NCBI GenBank assembly: GCA_032718475.1
Contig: JAUCBJ010008987.1
Coordinates: forward strand, 1-49,904
Length of the DNA: 49,904 nt
Source: Nemertoderma westbladi
Taxonomy: Eukaryota; Xenacoelomorpha; Nemertodermatida; Nemertodermatidae
Direction: 5' to 3'
Shown here: piece after piece, positions 1 through 11,365 of the stretch
How positions within the stretch are numbered: position 1 is the stretch's first letter
Layout: each line of letters starts with the position of its first letter
Made by a program: the position numbers and the translations under genes
Notes under the pieces: generated by a model
The model's database searches: none
What the model was told of the DNA's origin: nothing
What the model saw: the letters and a program-made list of their open reading frames with translations, nothing else

Positions 1-60
1 TGGAGAAATGTGGGGGAGTTATAACGGTCCCGAGTTCGAACCCGGATGAATATTTTGTTA
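1..60 (+). other. tRNA-like B-box remnant at window edge
   Basis: A segment near position 30 reads GAGTTCGAACCC, close to the RNA polymerase III B box and the T-arm of a tRNA. The rest of a tRNA would lie before the window, and the flanking stem does not pair cleanly. It may be the end of a tRNA pseudogene or a tRNA-derived SINE. This is weak evidence. Confidence 0.25.
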
Positions 61-94
61 TCTGAAAAATTGCAAAATTAAATTTAGTTACTGG

Positions 95-330
95 TGAAAA
101 ATAGTAGAAATTACCTGTAGACACCCCTAGCGTCTGTAAAATAAAGGTTGGTGAATATGAAAATACTGGTTGCTGAAAAATAGCGATTTGAAAAATAGTA
201 GAAGTTACCTGTAGACACCTCTAGCGTCTGTAAAATAACGGTTGGTGAATATGAAAACAATGGTTGCTGTAAAATTGCGATTTGAAAAATAGTAGAAGTT
301 ACCTGATGCTAAGTGTAGACACCCGAACAC
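95..330. repeat. 94-bp tandem repeat, about three units
   Basis: The phrase ATAGTAGAARTTACCTG recurs at about 101, 195 and 289, a spacing of 94 bp, each time followed by a variant of GTAGACACC and TCTGTAAAATAA. The third unit carries a small insertion before GTAGACACC. Sequence to about 560 has looser related phrases but no coding potential. Confidence 0.7.
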
Positions 331-769
331 CTGTAAAATAAAGGCTTATGATTGGATGCAGTACTAGCGTTGGGTGACTAATAACGCCTCTAGCGGAAGA
401 TGCGGGAACTTGAGAAGTTACCATGGTTACGGATGAAATGCTGACATCTGATTGGTTGAAATAATAACGACCACTGGTAAAGGTTGAAATGGTGGCTTCT
501 GATTGGCTGCAGTACTAGAAATGGATGGTAATGATGGGCTACGGGTGACCTTGATGCCGTGTCATAGCATTCTATACTACTCACATGTTCCTCTATAAGT
601 TCTGCCATTTTACATGTTATAGCCACCTATATCGTCCCTATATCGTATACCGTCAATTTTAACTGGAATTGTATGTTAACCATCTGTCTATATTTACCAC
701 ATGTCTATAATTATGACCTCTCTAAGCCAGACCATTTTACCAATAATAGCCGGGGGCGAAATCCGGGAT

Positions 770-791
770 ATATATATATATATATATATAT
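770..791. repeat. (TA)n microsatellite
   Basis: An uninterrupted TA run abuts the point where similarity to the other two RTE-like LINE copies stops. It probably marks a breakpoint or tail expansion. Confidence 0.85.
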
Positions 792-1434
792 GATGATCTA
801 AGGACATGCGTAGAACATAGTCAACCACAATTATGAACAAGAATGGTGCAAGTGTATCTCCCTGGAGGACACCCCATAACACTTCAAATGGTTCTGTGTC
901 ACCATCAACAGTAGACACAAATGTCGTCGAACCATCATTATATAGATCTGATTGCTGCAATAATTTCATCGGGAAATCCCATATAATGAAAGTATGCTGA
1001 ACATACGTGAGCGAGAGACTGAATCAAAGGCCTTGAAGAAGTCAACAAAGATAACAGCCGTCTTTCTTTTTTGATAACTCATAAATTATCCGTCTTAGTG
1101 CCAAAATGGGCTCCATGGTCCCACGACCTTTACGGAACCCATTCTGATTTCCACGGAGCAGTCTCTCAATAGGATCCCTGATGCGATTTAATAGAATTCT
1201 ATTGTATAGAATTGCAGCAATCGAAATCAATGAGATTCCCCAAAAAGAACCATAGAGTGTTAGGTTGCCCTTCTTGGGAACCTTCTTATTTGTCGTTCTG
1301 TACATGTCCACTGGCACTATGATGGAGTAAATACTAGGACAGCTCTCTAGAATGTTACCCATAAATAATAACAGTTGTGGTAAAATTAGAGACAGGGGTG
1401 TGAGGGACTGGATGTGAAACCAATCTTGTAACAT
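791..1434 (-). pseudogene. RTE-like LINE reverse transcriptase fragment, copy 1
   Basis: Minus-strand translation gives recognisable reverse-transcriptase blocks. First comes a fingers region with GISLISIAA, then NQNGFRKGRGTMEPILALRR, then a palm block with FFKAFDSVSRS, then GVLQGDTLAPFLF. Reading frames are broken between 1042 and 969. The nucleotide sequence from 791 to about 1080 matches copies near 18480-18776 and 40035-40280. The segment 1170-1250 also matches a short remnant at 37651-37728. No endonuclease is present and the catalytic FADD block is missing in this copy because it ends at the TA run. The family resembles RTE/craniofacial-development-protein-2-like LINEs; the clade assignment is provisional. 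It is a dead fragment. Confidence 0.85.
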
Positions 1435-1870
1435 TTATATTTCAGCGTCTCAATGTTAAATCATGGATCAAGGGAAATTAGCAGGTTATAGTGGCACATT
1501 GTTCTAACCAAAACAATAAACTAAAGTTAATATAAAATGTTACAATTTTTTATTTTTGGGAATAATCAGCAGTAATTACGACGGATAGACAATTATCCTG
1601 ACAACCATCATTCCCCCTTATCTGCTGTCTAATTAATTAATTAATTAATTAATACATGAGCAAGAAATATCTGAATATGTAATTATTTCAAAATTCGAAA
1701 CATTTTTGTTCAATTCCAGAACGTGACAGCGGATCTTTAAGTATCCCACCATACATATCAAGCATCGCCACATGAGGCAGACTTACACACTCTTGAGAAA
1801 AAAACATTTTGGTTGAAATTCCTAAACTCTCACAACGATAAACAGAAACATTGGTCTTCCTTGTAGGCCC
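1435..1870. other. AT-rich sequence without genes
   Basis: No coding region seen. It contains a TTCTAACCAAAACAATAAAC phrase near 1483 that recurs in the cores of several MITEs in this window. A (TTAA)n run lies at about 1630-1652. Confidence 0.6.
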
Positions 1871-1879
1871 CTTCTCTAT

Positions 1880-1960
1880 CAGAGTCGCTTCGCTATCGAA
1901 ATGCTTAGAAGGCTACTTATAACCATAAGGTCACCAGTTCAATCCCATCAGGACGTAACT
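1880..1960 (+). other. possible tRNA-like fragment
   Basis: The stretch around 1905-1950 resembles an anticodon arm followed by a B-box-like AGTTCAATCCC. No acceptor stem or clear A box could be paired. A tRNA-derived SINE head or a decayed tRNA pseudogene are both possible. Confidence 0.25.
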
Positions 1961-1997
1961 TCCAATTTTGTTAAGCTGTGCCCAGCAAAAAGTATGG

Positions 1998-2267
1998 CCC
2001 ATGTGAAGAATACCAGACTTTCTGCCGTTATATTTCACTTTGCAGTTACCCCCATGTGAAGAATACCAGGTTTTCACCAAAACCACAGGTTACAGAAGGG
2101 CTGAATCTAACCAAAACAATAAACGAATTAGTATGTACAGGTTATAAGACAGAAATAAGTGCTATAAAACACTTAATAAAGATAAATTAAAAAAATAAAA
2201 AATCTTCATATATAAAATTCCAATAAAAAGTCGACCGAAAAGTGAAATCCTGGTATTCTTCACATTT
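1998..2267. mobile_element. MITE, 'GAAGAATACCAG' family, complete copy
   Basis: The element begins CCCATGTGAAGAATACCAG (1998-2016) and ends with the inverted CTGGTATTCTTCACAT (2250-2265). A second internal copy of the terminal motif lies near 2050. The core contains CAGGTTACAG and TAACCAAAACAATAAA phrases. A near-complete copy in the opposite orientation lies at 16045-16318, and split or partial copies occur at about 3183-3264 plus 11548-11637, and near 15420. No coding capacity, so it is non-autonomous. Confidence 0.85.
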
Positions 2268-3027
2268 GCGCCGATGACAAACAGACACACAGACAATTGA
2301 TTTTTATATACTGGTATATTAGATTTGATAAAATAATAATAATACAGTAAGTAGGCCTACAGAAATAATCACTTTACTACAGTAAAACAATAAAATAGCT
2401 AAAATGTTATAAACCTCTCCTTCCATGCAGCCATTGATTGAGAAAGCAGAATTACTCTTGGACAGTTCCCAACAGACAATCCACCCCAATCAACACTCCA
2501 GCCTGGCTTGCTACTTACCTGTGCCCAGCCAGCTAGCTGCGAGTTCAATAATTACCTTAACGTTGCTATGATACAGAAAAAAATCCTTCCCTATTCACTA
2601 ACAATAGGCCAATTCGATCGTGCTTGGCGAATATGACATATTTATACACTATTTGGTTTTTAATCAATAAATAATCATACATATTTATATTAAACACTCG
2701 AATAAAATAAAAACTTTGTGAGAATGGGACACGGCGAATCTACCCATGTTAATTTTATACCAGGTGGGATAAATGTTACCACTCTAAATCATTAATTACC
2801 GATAGAAGAACCGAAATAATTCGATAAATTTCGCCCGAATGAACACAAAATACGCATTCACGCAAATAAACGTGTAAAATTAATCCCGAAGACAGTGACA
2901 GCTGTCTGCATCGTTTTAATACGCATCGAATGAGCCACAAAGCAAGGAATGAGAGCGAAATCTGACGACGTGTATCGATGGACATACATACATATATACA
3001 TACAAACTGAGCAGATTTATATATTAG
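2268..3027. other. non-coding AT-rich interval
   Basis: No supportable gene. An open frame on the minus strand across 2776-3249 is low-complexity, hydrophobic and crosses repeat boundaries, so it is not called. Confidence 0.5.
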
Positions 3028-3029
3028 AC

Positions 3030-3066
3030 TAGAAAGCCTGTGGCCCTTCGGGCCACAGCTTTCTAG
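3030..3066. repeat. strong hairpin CTAGAAAGC...GCTTTCTAG
   Basis: The stretch folds into a stem of about 17 bp with a single-base bulge and a TTC loop. The core is CTGTGGCCC-TTC-GGGCCACAG. It ends in CTAG followed by T. Helitron-type elements end in a hairpin followed by CTRR and insert before T, so this could be a Helitron or Helentron terminus. The matching 5-prime end was not identified. Confidence 0.6.
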
Positions 3067-3182
3067 TGCAAGAGCGAGCAGGTGATATTTGAATATGTGA
3101 GGAGAAGTGTATCGCAGATTGGAGAACAACAACGAAACAGACACCATCATAAAATAAAACACCACCCCATAGGATATAACTC

Positions 3183-3264
3183 TATATAACAGTATATAAA
3201 ACTGTATATACAGGATAATTATAAGACAGAAATAAGCGCTATAAAACACTTAATAAAAATAAAT
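3183..3264. mobile_element. left part of a MITE split by LINE-B
   Basis: The phrase ATAAGACAGAAATAAG, then GCTATAAAACACTTAATAAA, matches the interior of the MITE at 1998-2267. The continuation of that MITE (AAAAATCTTCATATATAAA to the TTCTTCACAT terminus) is found at 11548-11637, after the LINE-B poly(A). The two halves together account for the right-hand part of one MITE copy, so LINE-B inserted into it. Confidence 0.65.
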
Positions 3265-3374
3265 GGGCATTGAATGGCCAAATAACATTGGACATTGGTA
3301 TTGGGTAATACCTACCTACCGAATTAACTATCTGATACTGGCATACCACTGACTGACATACCAGCTACCTGCAA

Positions 3375-3873
3375 ATGGCTGACAATTTTGATAATGTTAA
3401 AGATGATATATTGTCGTTATTCGCAGTAATAAAAACAAAGAAATATGTAACCTGTGACCAAGAGACCCAGCTGAGTGTACTATTAAGCGCTTTGACCTCG
3501 CTACACTCGAGGTCTCGAGATGATTTCACCGCAACTCTGGCAAATCTCGCCGAATCACGGAAAGAAACGGTGGATGTGCGAAAAGAAACTGTGGCCGCAA
3601 AGGACGAGCTCTTGAAGTTCCTGCAACTCGGCCCATATACCATGGCTACTCCAGGACCCGGACCCGGCAGGTCAACGTACAGTGCAGTCGTGCAAAGAAA
3701 CCCGGTTCCAGATCTACACTCACCGCCGTCGAATAACGGACCATACGCCACGGATATGGACCGCAACTTCCGTCGCCCCGCCCCTGCGATACAAGGTTGC
3801 AGAGCTGGTGGTCCACTTCGTGTTGCCAAAGGAAACCCAGTCCAAGCCGTCGGGAAGGCGCATGTTCATATCG
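3375..3873 (+). pseudogene. LINE-B ORF1, N-terminal half
   Basis: The ORF starts at an ATG (3375) and runs 166 codons to the LINE-A insertion point. The first 90 residues are charged and probably helical or coiled coil. They are followed by a Pro/Gly-rich linker. Reading continues in phase at 8580 if LINE-A and one copy of its 6-bp target duplication are removed; the segment there is a single-strand nucleic-acid-binding-type ORF1 C-terminal domain. ORF1 proteins of LINEs bind element RNA and act as chaperones (family knowledge). The frame of 3375 stays open a short way into LINE-A, but that extension is not real. Confidence 0.75.
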
Positions 3874-3940
3874 TTGTATATTTATTAAATACAAACCCTG
3901 TTGTTGTGGCTGTACGTACTATACTGCTATACTCAGTTAT

Positions 3941-5494
3941 ATGGATACCGGTAGGCATTGTTCTGACTGCCAGAAGGCAGAATGTGCATTAGATCCTGGA
4001 GGTAGGATAGTAACTACTAGGCCAATTCCTAAAAACTCTCATTCTAATCTCGATACTTTTGAGGGCAGATTGCTCTGTCAAAGTTGTAAACTGAAGCGCG
4101 GAGAACTCCTACAGCTGAAGCTGTGTGTGGGCAACCGTGACCCACCTAATGCCAACAGCGTTCTGGAAGACGATTCCTCAGACGAGGATGAGTTGTCTCA
4201 ACTTGAACCTGCCACTTCCAGGCTGGAGTCAGTTGGTCTATCGACCGACAATACGGAAAATCCCAAAGTTATTTGCGAGCTGCTATGTTTTGTGCAGTTT
4301 CAAATTTCCTCAATGGACAAAACATCACTCGTTTCGGTTGTTTCAAATTTTTACTCCCTCTCTGAGGTAGTGGCTGCCAAAAGACTCCTCTTTGATGAAG
4401 CGGGTAAATGCGCATCCGCCGATCGTCCTCTGCCTGCGTGGGTGGGTCGGATGGGTAATAAAAAGAAAAAGGCCCACATTAACGATATTTTTAATCTGTT
4501 CAATGAGAGCGCTTTTATCGATATCCCCACGAGACCTATATTTGTTGCGCTAAACACTTCTCGTCTACCCCCTTCCGATAATTTGTCGGCTAAGGCAGCA
4601 GTTAGGGACGAAGAAGTACGTGACCTACGGGACCTGGTTATTTCGCTAAAAGAGAAGGTTTTGATCCACGACTCCCTATTGACCTCTTTTGTCTGTAGTC
4701 GGGAGGATTACTTGAAGCTAAAGCACTATGTTTTAAGTAACAATTCAGTCAACGTTGTGTCTGCTGGGGGAACTCCTGGGTCAGCTACCGTGTGGAAACA
4801 CCAAGTCGCCCCTCCTCCTCCGCCAGTGATCCTCGTTGATGGTGATACGGCGGACGGTCTGGATAATGCCCCGCTCCGGGCATATAGGGATACTCCGGGA
4901 CCGGCTCCCGGCAATTACCCCCGTTCCAGAACCGGCCGGCCTCCGCAAGGCTATCGCTCTAGTGAAGTTGGCGCCAACGTCTCGCTCCGCTCTCGGTCCA
5001 CTGTACTCAACCATGATCTACCTTTACATTCAGGTTCTACTGGCGGTAATGCCGCAGCCGATTCTAATATTGATGAGGATGGATTTCGTCTCGTCCGTAA
5101 TAAAAAGAAACGTGCGGCTCCGCGATTTGGGACAGGAGATTTCTCGTCTGGGGATTTTGCTGATCTCTCGCTGGGCTCACCCTCTCGGCTAAAGAGGTTC
5201 CAGAAAGGAAGGGATCAAATATTTGTATCGCGATTTAAGCCGCATGTATCTGCTGACTTGGTTAAAAACTTCTTATCTGATAAACTTAACGTAGAAGTAG
5301 ACGTTGTTGAGAATCCTAATAAAATCAACAATTCGTATAACTCCTTTATTGTAAGCTCACCTGACGAGTCTTCCTTCTCTACACTCCTACAGTTGGATTC
5401 ATGGCCAAAGGGTATAATTGTTAAGCGCTTTTGGCCTGCGCCGACATCCTCACCGCCTTCGACCCGCAGGGTGGGTGAGTCACCAGTAGCCTGA
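3941..5494 (+). CDS. LINE-A ORF1 protein (zinc-binding and RRM-like)
   Basis: Intact ORF of 517 codons if the ATG at 3941 is used. An upstream in-frame ATG at 3797 lies outside the element, in LINE-B, so it is rejected. Residues about 7-50 form a C-x2-C ... C-x2-C zinc-binding module (HCSDCQ ... LLCQSCK). The middle is acidic, then Pro/Gly/Arg-rich. Residues about 423-500 (DQIFVSRFKPHVSADLV ... WPKGIIVKRFW) resemble the RRM-like C-terminal domain of CR1-group ORF1 proteins. The expected role is binding element RNA into a ribonucleoprotein with ORF2p. A 100-bp gap separates it from ORF2. Confidence 0.8.
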   Translation: MDTGRHCSDCQKAECALDPGGRIVTTRPIPKNSHSNLDTFEGRLLCQSCKLKRGELLQLKLCVGNRDPPNANSVLEDDSSDEDELSQLEPATSRLESVGLSTDNTENPKVICELLCFVQFQISSMDKTSLVSVVSNFYSLSEVVAAKRLLFDEAGKCASADRPLPAWVGRMGNKKKKAHINDIFNLFNESAFIDIPTRPIFVALNTSRLPPSDNLSAKAAVRDEEVRDLRDLVISLKEKVLIHDSLLTSFVCSREDYLKLKHYVLSNNSVNVVSAGGTPGSATVWKHQVAPPPPPVILVDGDTADGLDNAPLRAYRDTPGPAPGNYPRSRTGRPPQGYRSSEVGANVSLRSRSTVLNHDLPLHSGSTGGNAAADSNIDEDGFRLVRNKKKRAAPRFGTGDFSSGDFADLSLGSPSRLKRFQKGRDQIFVSRFKPHVSADLVKNFLSDKLNVEVDVVENPNKINNSYNSFIVSSPDESSFSTLLQLDSWPKGIIVKRFWPAPTSSPPSTRRVGESPVA

Positions 5495-5594
5495 TAGGTT
5501 GCTGATATGGTTCTGTTTTATATACACAGTATAACTTTTGCTCTCATATACTCTACAGTGAAACTCATCATTGATCATAAACTTAACATTATCA

Positions 5595-8409
5595 ATGGCT
5601 ATCCTAAACTCACTTAGAATATGCACTTATAACTGCAGTGGCCTGAATAATAACCCGGATGTCATTAAGGCTTTATGTGACTCGCATGACGTCGTTTTTT
5701 TTACAGGAAACCTGGTTGGTGAAGCAAAAATTGCCCAAATTAAATTCGCTCCATAATGACTTTTTTAGTTCGGGTGTATCTTCCGTCGATTTGGCTGATG
5801 GTCCATTGGTCAGCCGTCCTTTTGGCGGGTTGGCTGTTTTATGGCGCAAACATTTATCCAGTTCAATAAATATAGTCAATATTAATGAAAGAATTATTGG
5901 TTGTAACATTAAAAGTACTGACGGTTCTAACACTCTGTTACTGAATATATATATGCCTTGTGAATCCGTTGATAATTTAGATTTGTATTTAGAGTTATTA
6001 GGTGAATGTTCTGCGTACATTGCTGAGCACCCTGGTTCTAAATGTGCTATTTTGGGAGACTTTAATACTGCTCCCGATTGACCGTTTGGTAATGAACTGA
6101 AATTATTTTGTGATTGTTTTTCATTGATATGGTCTGATTTACATATTCTACCCGATGACACTTTTTCATTTACCAGCCATGTACATGGCACAGTGTCGTG
6201 GTTAGACCACATCGTTTCCACCGCCGACTTTCATTCCTCCATTAGTAATATTACTGTCCTACGTGATCTTGTTTATGATGAACATTTACCCGTCTCAGTG
6301 ACTGTATCTTTGCTGCTTAGTGCGTCCACACCTGGCAGTAGCAATAACGTCACTTTTTCCAATAACGCAATGTGGGATAAAGCCAGCAGAGAAAATATTT
6401 CAAAATATTCTCAAACTGTTGATGAACAACTACGTTTATTACAGTTACCCCTTTCTGCTTTAACTTGTTGTGATATTCATTGTGAGAATATTAACCATAA
6501 AATGTCACTAAATTCGTGTTATACTGATACTATTAATATTCTACATAGCTGTACATCAAAATTTATTCCTCAAAAAAGGGGTAATTCAATCTCCAACTGC
6601 ATTCCTGGCTGGAATGAGTTTGTAAAAGAAAAGCGGGCTGCGGCGCAGGAGGCTTTTCATATTTGGTGCGAACAAGGGCGGCCTAGGTTTGGGCTTGTAT
6701 GGGAGGTAAAGAAAAAAACGGCCGCGCAATTTAAATTGGCTCTCCGAAATTGCAAACGGGAGGAAGGTGCTTTGCGAGCAGATCGCCTAGCGGCTTCTTT
6801 TATTAACTCCAGAAAAGATTTTTGGAGTTCAATAAAGAAAGCAACAACTATTAAAATGGGTTTAGCAACCTCTGTCGGCTCCGCCCACACTGAGGAAGAA
6901 ATAGCCGATTTATTCAAATCTAATTATTATGATATTTTTAATTCAGTCCCTGTATCTGAAATTGACTCTACTTTTGTGCAGTGTAAGTTTTCTGAATGGG
7001 ACGGCTCCAATAATGTCCATATTTCTGCTGATAAGGTGAAAGATGCCATCAACGGTCTGCAGTGTGGAAAGGCTGCCGGGCCTGATGGCATCTTCCCTGA
7101 AAGTTATATTTTTGGCGGTAACCTTTTGCCAGTAATTTTGTGTTTATTGTTCAATTCATTTATAACTCATGGGTTTTTGCCTCAATCGTTAATTAATTCT
7201 AGTTTGTTGCCTATTATCAAAGATAAAAACGCTAGTATGAGTGAACGTTCGAATTACCGACCCATAGCCAAAGCTACAGCTGGCTCTAAGGTTTTGGAAA
7301 CGTGTTTGCTTCGGCTCGTTGCCATGCATTCCAATATATCTGACAACCAGTTTGGTTTTGCAGAGGGCCTAGGTACAGAAATGTGTATTTTTGCCTTAAA
7401 ACAAACAATTCACTTATATATTAGTAAAGACTCACCTGTGTATACTGCCTTCTTAGACGCCTCGAAAGCGTTTGACCGCGTCAATCATAGTAAACTTTTT
7501 CGAAAGCTAATTGAACTTGGTGTATCTATTGGTATTGTAAGACTCTTGGCCTTTTGGTATTCCCATCAGCTAATTTATATTAGCTGGGGTTCTGCTTCTT
7601 CCGGTGCATTTTTGGTTTCAAATGGTGTCCGTCAAGGAAGTTTGCTCAGCCCCCTCTTATTTAACATTTATATGAATGACTTAAGTGTAGAACTCAACAA
7701 ATCTAATGTTGGTTGTAAAGTTGGAAAGAGTCTTTTAAATCACTTATTTTACGCAGATGACCTGTGTTTACTGTCGCCGAGTATTTTTGGGTTACGTGCA
7801 CTAGTCAAGATATGTGAGCGTTACGGCGCTAAATTTGATATTTTGTTCAATCCACTCAAATCACACTGTTTGTATTTTATGCCCTATCGTTTTCACCGTG
7901 CAGGCGACATCTATCTCAATGGAAAACCGTTAGACTGTGTTAAGCAGGTTTCTTACTTGGGACACATTATAAGCTGTGACCTTTCTGATGAAGCAGACAT
8001 AAATAAAATTAAATCTTCTTTATTTTGTCGAGGTAATTTGTTAGTTAGAAATTTCTCTCGGTGTTCTCTTGGTGTTAAACTATGTTTGTTCAAAACTTAT
8101 TGCTACAGTTTATATTGCAGCTCTTTGTGGTCTATTTTCCGTGTTCAAACTTTGCGACAAGTGAAAGTAGCCTATAACATGTGTTTTCGTCTGTTGTTTA
8201 AATACTCCCGCAGTGACGATGCAGACACAATTTTTGTTAATAATAGAGTAAATACCTTTAAGGCCATTATGCGCAAATCTATATTTTCCTTGTTAAATAG
8301 AGTAAATAACTCAGGTAATACGCTAATTGGTGCTATTATAACTAATTTTTCAGTGAACTCTGTTCTGATTGATCGGTGGCACAAGGTGCTTGATCCAAGT
8401 TTAACGTAA
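5595..8409 (+). pseudogene. LINE-A ORF2: endonuclease-reverse transcriptase
   Basis: About 938 codons, ATG at 5595, broken twice. A frameshift falls in a T8 homopolymer at 5694-5701, and an in-frame TGA lies at 6079-6081. The N-terminal apurinic-type endonuclease shows TYNCSGLNN, an ETWL block, ILGDFN and SWLDHIVS, with DEHLPVS near 6275. Reverse transcriptase follows: NYRPIAK, NQFGFAEG, AFLDASKAFDRVNH, NGVRQGSLLSPLLFNIYMNDL and the catalytic FYADD at about 7745-7759. The C-terminal part is Cys-containing and uncharacterised. The motif wording resembles CR1/Daphne-type LINEs. ORF2p would nick target DNA and prime cDNA synthesis there. From 6124 to 8409 the frame is intact. Confidence 0.9.
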
Positions 8410-8579
8410 TTATCGTATTCGGAATACATTGTTAAATTTCCTTTATTTTCGTATTTGGTGTAATTCTACTTTAATGTGCTGTATTTCTCAAATTTAGTTT
8501 AGTTAGTTCTGCCTTGTATGTACAATGGATCGTTTGTGTCCGAGATTATAAATAAATAAATAAAAATAAATAAATATCG

Positions 8580-8896
8580 GCCGACTAGACCCATCAACAA
8601 CAAGCAAGGAAGTTGCTGACTTTCTTCAATCCCAAGGAATCCCTTTCGACAACGTAACTCCACTACCGCTTAAAGATGGTAACTCGCCTTATCTAAGTTT
8701 CCATGTCACATGCAATCAACAACATCGCGACACCCTAATGGACCCTGGATTGTGGGAAACGGGTCTCACAATCCGGAACTACCGATTCACGAACGCCGAG
8801 CGTGAGGCGCTCGGTCTACGTCGGCGCCCCAAACGCGAATTCGCTGGTGGAACCTCCCGCAGCTCACAGCAATACTCAACAAATAACGGTAACTAG
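8580..8896 (+). pseudogene. LINE-B ORF1, C-terminal half
   Basis: This segment resumes the LINE-B ORF1 frame directly after LINE-A. It begins RLDPSTTSKEVADFLQSQ, typical of LINE ORF1 RRM-like domains, and ends at TAG 8894-8896 after an Arg/Ser-rich tail. It has no start codon of its own. With the 3375-3873 part it makes about 271 codons. Confidence 0.8.
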
Positions 8897-11365
8897 GACA
8901 GGAGCACGGAGGTACAACTACTTCTATGGAATGTGGAAGGTCTCCGCTATTTAGTAGACAATTTAACTGAATCTGAATTATATGGTAAGGCCGATGTCGT
9001 GTTATTTACTGAAACTATGTACTATAACTGCGGCCTTATGACTCTGTGCAGGCCGCACCTCAACCCTTCCTGTGTGAAACAAACAAATAAATACATTGTT
9101 ATCAAAACCTTGGTATCCTTCTTTATTGTTTTCTATTTCACCCCCGAAACCCCACTGGATGAAATACTTATGGAAATAACTGAAGCACTGTCTTATACCA
9201 AAAACACAACCCCTATTGTTATAGCGGGAGATTTTAATTGCAGACTAGTAGATCGATAGATAGAGTAGATCGATCGTAACGCATTTATATCGCACCACAA
9301 TATTCCAATGGTTAGGCTACTTCTATCTAACAACGAAATAGATGCAGCTACAGACCTACTGACTCAATCAATTGCAGAATCCACACCATCCACTCGTAAA
9401 CCCCACTATGGAAAACCGCGGTATGACTCAGAGTGCAAGACTCTAAAGAAACAGTTAATTCACTGTATGTCTCGTCGCAACCTCTCGGCAATGGACTGCT
9501 CGCAGTTTTGGAATATCCGCAAAAGCTACAAGTCGCTCCTCAAACGGAAACGAGTTGCCTACGAGGAAGATACACTGGCAGAATTGGTCAGCGACTCCGA
9601 AGTTAAACCGTGGTTAATCACCAAGGATCACAAACGGACTATTGCACCAATAGACTCAGATACACTTGAGACACATTTCCGCAACCTTCTTGGTGTTAGA
9701 GTAGATCCCCCCAATGTTCTACCAGTTCCAATCCCTTCGTTGGCTGAACTTGAGGGGGAGGAATGGTACAACGCGCCGATTACGGAAGAGGAAATATCCG
9801 CCAGTATAAACGACTCCAAGAATAACAAAGCTTCGGGTGTAGATGGAATATTCTACGATCATCTCAAGTTAACCAAACCATTTATAATAACAATTCTCTG
9901 TCTATTATACAATGCCTGTCTCGATATCGGTAAACTACCGCAAATCTGGAAACAGTGTATAATAATGATCATCTACAAAGGTAAAGGGGCATTCTCAAAC
10001 CCAGATAATTATCGCGGCATTGCACTCATCTCCGTGTTACTGAAAACTCTCACTTCAATCGTAAACAAACGCGTCCGACGCTTTACGTTTCACCGGATAC
10101 CTAGGGAACAATACGGTTTCATGACAGGCAGATCTACATTACAGGCACTAAACGCACTTATATCCGATATCAATTTGGCTTTGCAATTCAATCTGTCATC
10201 ACAACGGAAAATGTATGTCGCTTTTGTAGACTTTAGAAAGGCATTCGACTTCGTCAACAGAGCTGTTTTATTAAATAAGATATATGGATTCGGGATTAAA
10301 GGAAAATTATTTGTTCTGATAAAAGATTTACTCCAAAATTACATTCAGGTGTACGATGGCCTTCGTCTATCGAACCTAATCGAGCAACTCCGCGGAATTC
10401 TGCAGGGCAACTGCTTCTCTCCTCCATGTTTTAATTTCTTTATCGCCGACCTAGCTATAGCACTACGGCAAGGATGTGCGATTCTAAAATTTCTATTTTT
10501 TGCTGATGATCTCGCTTTCTACTCTTCCGATAGGAATGAAATACAATGCGGCCTAGACATTCTCCTCGACTGGTGTACTCGTAATGGAATGGAAGTCAAC
10601 CTCGACAAAACTAAAATTTTAAAATTCCGCAAAGGGGGTCATCTCGCTACTACCGACACTTTTAGCTACAATGGAAATAACGTCACCATCTGTAACAATT
10701 ACGAATACCTAGGACTCACGCTTCAGCCATCACTTTGTTTCTCGCAGCATATTAAAAAGAAGAAGAAAAAAGCTTATGCAACAATAGGGTCTATAAGGAA
10801 TCTCAAGCTATTGTCCATTGACGCAGGTTTAAAACTATTTAAATTAAAAATTGCACCAGTGGCTTTGTATGCTCTACCCGTCTACTCTCGCTTTCTAACG
10901 ATATCAAATTTAAAAGATCTAGACAGAATAAAATCGACATACATAAAGCGACTTCTAGGGCTACATATCAGTGCTTCGTCCACAATGGTGCTACACCTCG
11001 TAAACGAAAATTCGCTTATTGACGACATACTTCTAAAAACTCCAAATCTATTCGCCCGCGACCTGATTGATCAATATAATGCATTTCGAACAAATCGCGA
11101 ACTCAACTTTGTTACTGAGAATTATTTACTCGGTCCTGCGTTCAACTCATTTACCTGGCGACTATCCAATCAGAAGAACCGTCATGTGGTCACGAGAGCC
11201 ACGTGTCACAGGTTTCACCACAAAATATGCACGAACTCACAGCCTTTCCACACACTATCAACCGATTGTATTTGCCGATTTTGCCTTCTTCCCTGCCCAG
11301 ACCGTTACCACGCCTTCTCTTGCACCCAATGCCCCACAATGGCTGATCTCGCAACAAAACTCTAA
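8897..11365 (+). pseudogene. LINE-B ORF2: truncated endonuclease plus reverse transcriptase
   Basis: The endonuclease remnant (about 8909-9256) has WNVEGLR, VVLFTET and VIAGDFNCR. It lacks the later catalytic SDH-type region, so an internal deletion is inferred. In-frame stops lie at 9257-9259 and 9266-9268. From 9308 the frame is open for 685 codons: NKASGVDGIFYDHLK, DNYRGIALISV, QYGFMTGRSTLQALN, FVDFRKAFDFVN, GILQGNCFSPPCFNFF and the catalytic FFADD (near 10500). The C terminus has a Cys/His cluster (CICRFCLLPCPDRYHAFSC), a zinc-knuckle-like feature of several LINE clades. The clade is uncertain. The reverse transcriptase is still open but the endonuclease is not. Confidence 0.85.

Larger units (their letters stand above)
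3874..8573 (+). mobile_element. LINE-A, near full-length CR1-like LINE
   Basis: A 4.7-kb element with two ORFs and an (ATAA)n-type tail at about 8546-8573. It is flanked by a direct repeat ATATCG (3868-3873 and 8574-8579), read as the target-site duplication. It lies inside ORF1 of LINE-B, in the same orientation. The 5-prime UTR is only about 67 bp. Just two lesions are visible in ORF2, so the insertion is relatively young compared with LINE-B. Confidence 0.9.

Noticed and set aside
2776-3249. 157-codon minus-strand open frame
   Set aside because: Crosses a hairpin and a MITE fragment, hydrophobic low-complexity content, no recognisable domain.
3375-3992. LINE-B ORF1 as a single 205-codon gene
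   Set aside because: The last 39 codons lie in LINE-A sequence past the ATATCG insertion point, so they are not part of the original protein.
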